DNA of 11,386 nt from an uncultured Ideonella sp. (GTDB lineage: Bacteria > Pseudomonadota > Gammaproteobacteria > Burkholderiales > Burkholderiaceae), in contig CAMLGG010000170.1 of the NCBI GenBank assembly GCA_946479475.1, positions 1-11,386 of the forward strand, in the 5' to 3' direction. The position numbers and the translations under genes are program-made. Under the pieces are notes generated by a model. The model ran no database searches, was not told the DNA's origin, and saw nothing but the letters and a program-made list of their open reading frames with translations. Each line of letters starts with the position of its first letter. The stretch's first letter is position 1. This document shows, one piece after another, positions 7,861 through 11,386 of the stretch.

Positions 7861-9268
7861 AGCGAGCCAAGCACCCCTGCGCCTGGTGGTCGTCGGCCAC
7901 GTCAATGCCGGCAAGACGACACTGATCCGGTCGCTGGCCCGGCAGGCAGGCTTCGGCACCGTGGCTGCGCTGCCGGCGAGCACGGAGAAGGTCGAGTCGC
8001 TCGAGCTGATGCTGGGCGATGCGCGCCTGTCGTGGGTCGACACGCCGGGCTTCGAGGACCCGGTGGCGCTGGGCGAACGCTTTGCCCGCCTGACCCAGCC
8101 CGCGCCTGCCGAACGGCTGAAGGCCCTGCTGCAGCAGCCGGAGGTGGTGGTGGGCCATGCGGCCGAATGGCGTGCGCTCGGCGCCGCGCTGGAGGCGGAC
8201 GCGCTGGTGCTGGTCATCGACAGCGTCGAGCTGGTGCTTCCCAAGCACCGCAGCACCCTCGAGCTTCTGCGGGCCTGCGGACGGCCGGTGGTGGCGGTCC
8301 TGAACCGGCCGGGCCATCCCGAGGCACGACCGCAGGAGTGGGCGTCGGTGCTGGCTGACCACGGGGTGAACGACGTGCTCCGGCTGGACGCCTTCACCCG
8401 CGCGCCGTTGGCCACGCTGGCCCTGATGCGCGCGCTGGGCGGGCTGCTGTCGACGCGGCGGCCCCTGGCGGCGGGCCTGGAGGCGGCCTGGCTCGACGAG
8501 GGGCGGCGCCGGCGCGACGCCAGCCTGGCGATCGTCGCGGAAACCCTGGTGAGCCTGGCGGCCCGCCGCGAGACGCTGGCCAGGGCGGACGTGGCGGACG
8601 CCGCCCGCAAGCAGCAGGCGATCGACCGGTTCCGTAGCGGCGTCGTCGCCGAGGCCGAGGCCGCCGAAGGCCTGTTGAGAGCCCATCGCGGATTTCCGCC
8701 AGCCGAGGGCCGGGAGGGCCCCGCGACGGCGCTGGTGGCGGGCCTGGCCGGCCGCTGGGAGGATGACCTCTTCAACCCCGAGGTGCTGAAGGATGCGGGC
8801 AGCAAGCTGGCCGGCGGCGCGGCCCTCGGCGCGGCCATCGGCCTGGGCGCCGACGTGGCCCTGGCCGGGCTCTCCCTCGGCGCGGGCGCGGCCCTCGGCG
8901 CGGCGGTCGGCAGCATCGCGAGCCAGGGCCTGGCGCCCACCGGCCGCAAGCTGCTTCACCGCGTGACGGGCCAGCTGGACCTGACCCTTGAAGACGCGGC
9001 GCTGGTGGTGCTCGCCGGCCGCCTGCTCGCGGTGGACGATGCGCTGGAAAGCCGCGGCCACGGAGCGACCGGCCCGTGGGAGCCCGCTCTTCCCGGGGCC
9101 TTCGGCGACGCCGCGGCCGACGAGCTGGTCCAGGCGCTGATGCCCGCCCGTGGCCATCCGGAGTGGGCGGCGGGACCAGGGCTGGAAGCGGCCGATCCCA
9201 CTCGTCGCAAGCTGGTGTCCCGCCTGGCTGCGCAGCTGGCCGGCATGAAGCGAGCGCCAGGGGCATGA
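7853..9268 (+). CDS. Era-like GTPase with DUF3482 C-terminal region
   Basis: A 471-residue P-loop GTPase, recognised as the GTPase/DUF3482 type that accompanies DUF2868 proteins. Function is unknown. The G1 loop GHVNAGKTT (15-23) and G3 motif DTPGFEDP (63-70) are clear, and a G2 threonine may be Thr44. The expected G4 motif NKxD is replaced by NRPG (151-154) after VVAVL, so guanine specificity through the usual aspartate is doubtful; I recall degenerate G4 motifs elsewhere in this family. Residues about 205-280 are charged and helical. Residues 319-356 form a Gly/Ala-rich hydrophobic stretch with two GxxxGxxxG runs (322/326/330 and 345/349/353), a glycine zipper suited to membrane insertion or helix packing. 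The ATG at 7853 has GGAG (7845-7848) 4 nt upstream and overlaps the upstream gene's end. The frame extends far upstream but only as a shadow of that gene. Confidence 0.88.
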   Translation: MPEASQAPLRLVVVGHVNAGKTTLIRSLARQAGFGTVAALPASTEKVESLELMLGDARLSWVDTPGFEDPVALGERFARLTQPAPAERLKALLQQPEVVVGHAAEWRALGAALEADALVLVIDSVELVLPKHRSTLELLRACGRPVVAVLNRPGHPEARPQEWASVLADHGVNDVLRLDAFTRAPLATLALMRALGGLLSTRRPLAAGLEAAWLDEGRRRRDASLAIVAETLVSLAARRETLARADVADAARKQQAIDRFRSGVVAEAEAAEGLLRAHRGFPPAEGREGPATALVAGLAGRWEDDLFNPEVLKDAGSKLAGGAALGAAIGLGADVALAGLSLGAGAALGAAVGSIASQGLAPTGRKLLHRVTGQLDLTLEDAALVVLAGRLLAVDDALESRGHGATGPWEPALPGAFGDAAADELVQALMPARGHPEWAAGPGLEAADPTRRKLVSRLAAQLAGMKRAPGA

Positions 9269-9274
9269 ACGGGT

Positions 9275-9290
9275 GCCACCCGATGGTGGC
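9275..9290 (+). terminator. Small hairpin after the GTPase gene
   Basis: GCCACC at 9275-9280 and GGTGGC at 9285-9290 form a perfect 6-bp stem with a CGAT loop, 6 nt past the GTPase stop. No T-run follows, so it is not a typical intrinsic terminator. It may pause transcription or protect the 3' end. Confidence 0.3.
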
Positions 9291-9311
9291 CGTCGCCATC
9301 CCGGGGCCCAA

Positions 9312-9317
9312 TATGAT
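9312..9317 (+). promoter_or_regulatory. Possible -10 box upstream of the TPR sensor kinase
   Basis: TATGAT differs from the sigma70 -10 consensus at one base and sits in the only AT-rich spot of the 122-bp gap, giving a leader of about 67 nt before the ATG at 9391. The region 16-19 nt upstream has no good TTGACA match (the nearest is TGGCCG at 9287-9292), so the promoter is tentative. If real, the kinase would have its own transcript. Confidence 0.3.
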
Positions 9318-9390
9318 TCGAGCCCAGCGCCTGCCTGCATTGCCTTGGAGGGTCAGTTGGCGCCCCGAGGGCCGGCCCGTCCGCTGTCAC

Positions 9391-11386
9391 ATGCCCAAGC
9401 ACATCACCTTCGAAGCCTGGCTGGCGCGCTCACTGCCGGCCTTGCTGTTGTGGGCGATGACCGCGATCACGGCGCAGGCCGCCTCGCTCGATGCCTGGCG
9501 AGAGCAGGTTGAGCAGGCCCGCATGCTGGCCGACAACGACGGCCCAGCCGCCTACCAGCAGGCCTTGAAGCTGCAGGCGGCATTGCCTGGCGACGCCCCA
9601 CCGGCCGACCGGGCGCGCGTGCTCAACCTGCTGTCGCGCACCGAGATCCACCTCGTGATGACGAAGCAGGCCGGCGAGCATGCCGAGCAGGCGCTTCGGA
9701 TAGCGAGCGCGGCCGGCGACCGTGTCGGCCAGGCCGAGGCCGAAATCAACCTGGCGCTCACCGCCGTCAACGAGGGCAGGATCGAGAGCCTGGTCGAAAG
9801 GTCGACCCAGAGCGTCGCGGCGCTCGAGGGCGTCACCGACCAGCCGGCCCTGCTGGCCGAGGCGCTGCTGCGGGCCGCGGTCATGTACCGCCGCATCGGG
9901 CAGCTCGACGAGTCGGTGACCATGGCCATGCAAGGCATGGACATCGCGCAGCGCTCGGGCAACTCGCTGGCGCTGGTCTATGCGCACCACGGCATGGCGC
10001 TGTCCTACGACCAGAGCGGCCGGATCGACGAGGCCATCGCGCAATACGAGCAGATGCGGCGCGATGCGCAGCGGGCCGGCTCGAAGATCCTCGAGGCCTA
10101 TGCGCTGCTGGGCGTGGCCGGAATGATTTCCCAGCGCGGCCAGCATGCCGACGCCGAGCAGATGATCCGGCAGGCCGTCGGCATGTTCGAGGCGACCCGC
10201 ACGCCCTCCAACATCGCGCTGTCGCGCTATACCCTGGCCCTGAACCTCAAGGATCAAGGGCGCATGGCCGAGGCCATGGCCGAGATCGGGCGGGCCGTCG
10301 CCGGCTACGAGGCCTGGCCCCACCGGATCGGGATGTGGTTCGCGCTGAAGCTGCGCAGCCAGCTGTACGAGGCGCGGGGCGACCGGGCTGCGGCGAAAGC
10401 GGATGCCGACCGCGGCTATGAGCTCGCGATGGAGATGGGGTTCGCGTACTACCGCGCCGAGAGCGCCCGCCGCCTGGCGCAGCTGGCGGCGGCGGCCGGC
10501 GACTACAGGCGCGCCTACGCACTGTCGACCGAGGCCACCGAGATGCAGGCGCGCGCTGCGGCCGAGCGCAGCGCGACGCGCATGCTCGAGCTCTCGCAGC
10601 GCTACCGCAACGAGACGCGCCAGCGCGAGCTGGCCGAGCTGCAGCGCCGCGGCGAGCAGCAGGCGGCCGCGCTGCAGGCGCGCGAGCTGGAGCAGCGCTG
10701 GCTGTGGACGGTGCTGGCCGGCAGCGTCACTGCACTGCTCGGCACGGGGGTCTTCGTGATGCGCCTGCGCCGCTCCCGCAAGGAGCTGCAGGACCAGACC
10801 CGCATCCTGCGATCCGTGCTCGACGGCATCGGCGATTCGGTGCTCGTCGTCGACGCGAAGGCCGAGCTCGTGCTGATGAACCCCGCGGCGGAGAAGCTGG
10901 CCGGCTCCGGCCTGACCACCGGCCGCGAAGGCAACTGGCCCAGCCGCTTCGGCCTTTACCTGGCCGACCGGCACACCCCCTGTCCGATCGACCAGCTCCC
11001 GCTGGCACGCGCGCTGCGCGGCGAGTCGGTCGATCACCTGGACCTGTTCATGCGGCTGGCGAGCGAGCCCGAAGGGCAGGGCCGCTGGCTGACGGTCACC
11101 TGCCGTCCGCTGCGAGACGAGCGCGGTGTCATCCGCGGCGCGGTGGCGGTCTTCTCGGACACGACCGTGCGCCGCAGCGCCGAGGAGGAGGTGCGCGCCC
11201 TGGCGGCCAGCCTGGAGCAGCGCGTGAAGGAGCGCACCGAGCAGCTCGAGCAGGCGCAGCACGCCGCCGAGGCCGCCACGCAGGCCAAGAGCGAGTTCCT
11301 CGCCAACATGAGCCACGAGATCCGCACGCCAATGAACGCGATCCTCGGCATGTCGCACCTCGCCCTGCAGACCGGCCTCGACGCGC
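9391..11386 (+). CDS. TPR-PAS sensor histidine kinase, 3' end cut by window edge
   Basis: The first 665 residues of a large sensor kinase, open to the window edge. Residues 1-31 look like a signal peptide or N-terminal anchor (hydrophobic core [13 protein letters not shown], possible cut after AQA). Residues about 35-390 are TPR-like helical repeats, with typical pieces such as [38 protein letters not shown] and [17 protein letters not shown], followed by a coiled coil (about 390-435). One membrane helix at about 437-457 would place the repeats in the periplasm. A PAS domain follows (about 471-595: [28 protein letters not shown]), then a second coiled coil and the HisKA H-box [22 protein letters not shown] with His642. 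This H-box is typical of hybrid kinases, so ATPase, receiver and perhaps Hpt domains probably lie beyond the edge. No Shine-Dalgarno is obvious at 9391. An in-frame ATG at 9313 is possible but would bury the signal peptide. Confidence 0.9.
   Translation, partial: MPKHITFEAWLARSLPALLLWAMTAITAQAASLDAWREQVEQARMLADNDGPAAYQQALKLQAALPGDAPPADRARVLNLLSRTEIHLVMTKQAGEHAEQALRIASAAGDRVGQAEAEINLALTAVNEGRIESLVERSTQSVAALEGVTDQPALLAEALLRAAVMYRRIGQLDESVTMAMQGMDIAQRSGNSLALVYAHHGMALSYDQSGRIDEAIAQYEQMRRDAQRAGSKILEAYALLGVAGMISQRGQHADAEQMIRQAVGMFEATRTPSNIALSRYTLALNLKDQGRMAEAMAEIGRAVAGYEAWPHRIGMWFALKLRSQLYEARGDRAAAKADADRGYELAMEMGFAYYRAESARRLAQLAAAAGDYRRAYALSTEATEMQARAAAERSATRMLELSQRYRNETRQRELAELQRRGEQQAAALQARELEQRWLWTVLAGSVTALLGTGVFVMRLRRSRKELQDQTRILRSVLDGIGDSVLVVDAKAELVLMNPAAEKLAGSGLTTGREGNWPSRFGLYLADRHTPCPIDQLPLARALRGESVDHLDLFMRLASEPEGQGRWLTVTCRPLRDERGVIRGAVAVFSDTTVRRSAEEEVRALAASLEQRVKERTEQLEQAQHAAEAATQAKSEFLANMSHEIRTPMNAILGMSHLALQTGLDA

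Noticed and set aside
8816..8904. Direct repeat as part of a mobile element or attachment site
   Set aside because: It lies inside an intact coding sequence, in frame, and encodes a glycine-zipper motif with no integrase or transposase nearby.
9347..9512. GGAGG followed by TTG at 9357, as the start of a small leader ORF ending at 9512
   Set aside because: It has good Shine-Dalgarno spacing, but the start is TTG, the frame overlaps the kinase signal peptide in another frame, and the product has no recognisable feature.
9430..11358. Minus-strand open frame of 642 codons opposite the TPR kinase
   Set aside because: The plus strand gives an uninterrupted TPR, PAS and HisKA protein; the antisense product has no domain signal.

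Overview
The window is very GC-rich DNA with strong G/C preference at third codon positions. Together with the protein families present, this suggests a betaproteobacterium of the order Burkholderiales (Rubrivivax/Leptothrix/Rhizobacter-like). That placement is inferred from composition and gene style; no marker gene confirms it. The window is a chromosomal signalling locus, mostly for two-component phosphorelay and cyclic-di-GMP, with no tRNA, rRNA, CRISPR array or insertion sequence that I can see.

Layout. Positions 1-279 are non-coding and hold a cluster of short inverted repeats built on TTCGACAGGCTCAG. A membrane-anchored PAS histidine kinase follows on the minus strand (280-1908). A divergent control region of about 190 bp (1909-2102) separates it from a compact plus-strand run: a stand-alone Hpt phosphotransfer protein (2103-2504); a REC-PAS-GGDEF-EAL response regulator overlapping it by ATGA (2501-4738); a coiled-coil diguanylate cyclase (4764-6506); a DUF2868-type membrane protein (6511-7860); and an Era-like GTPase of the DUF3482 type overlapping it by 8 nt (7853-9268). 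After a 122-bp gap with a small hairpin and a possible -10 box comes a sensor kinase with a signal peptide, periplasmic TPR-like repeats, a membrane helix and a PAS domain (from 9391). It is cut by the window edge shortly after its H-box.

How the genes may work together (inference). The kinases, Hpt protein and REC domain are the parts of a phosphorelay whose output is c-di-GMP turnover. The response regulator has apparently intact cyclase and phosphodiesterase motifs, and the next gene adds a dedicated cyclase with an intact inhibitory site. The membrane protein/GTPase pair is a known conserved partnership of unknown function; its spacing suggests co-transcription with the c-di-GMP genes. 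The features most worth a second look are a roughly 19-residue insertion that separates the inhibitory RxxD motif from GGDEF in the response regulator, the glycine-zipper segment and degenerate G4 motif of the GTPase, the separately encoded Hpt between two kinases, and the repeat cluster. I do not see convincing evidence of a wholly new type of system.
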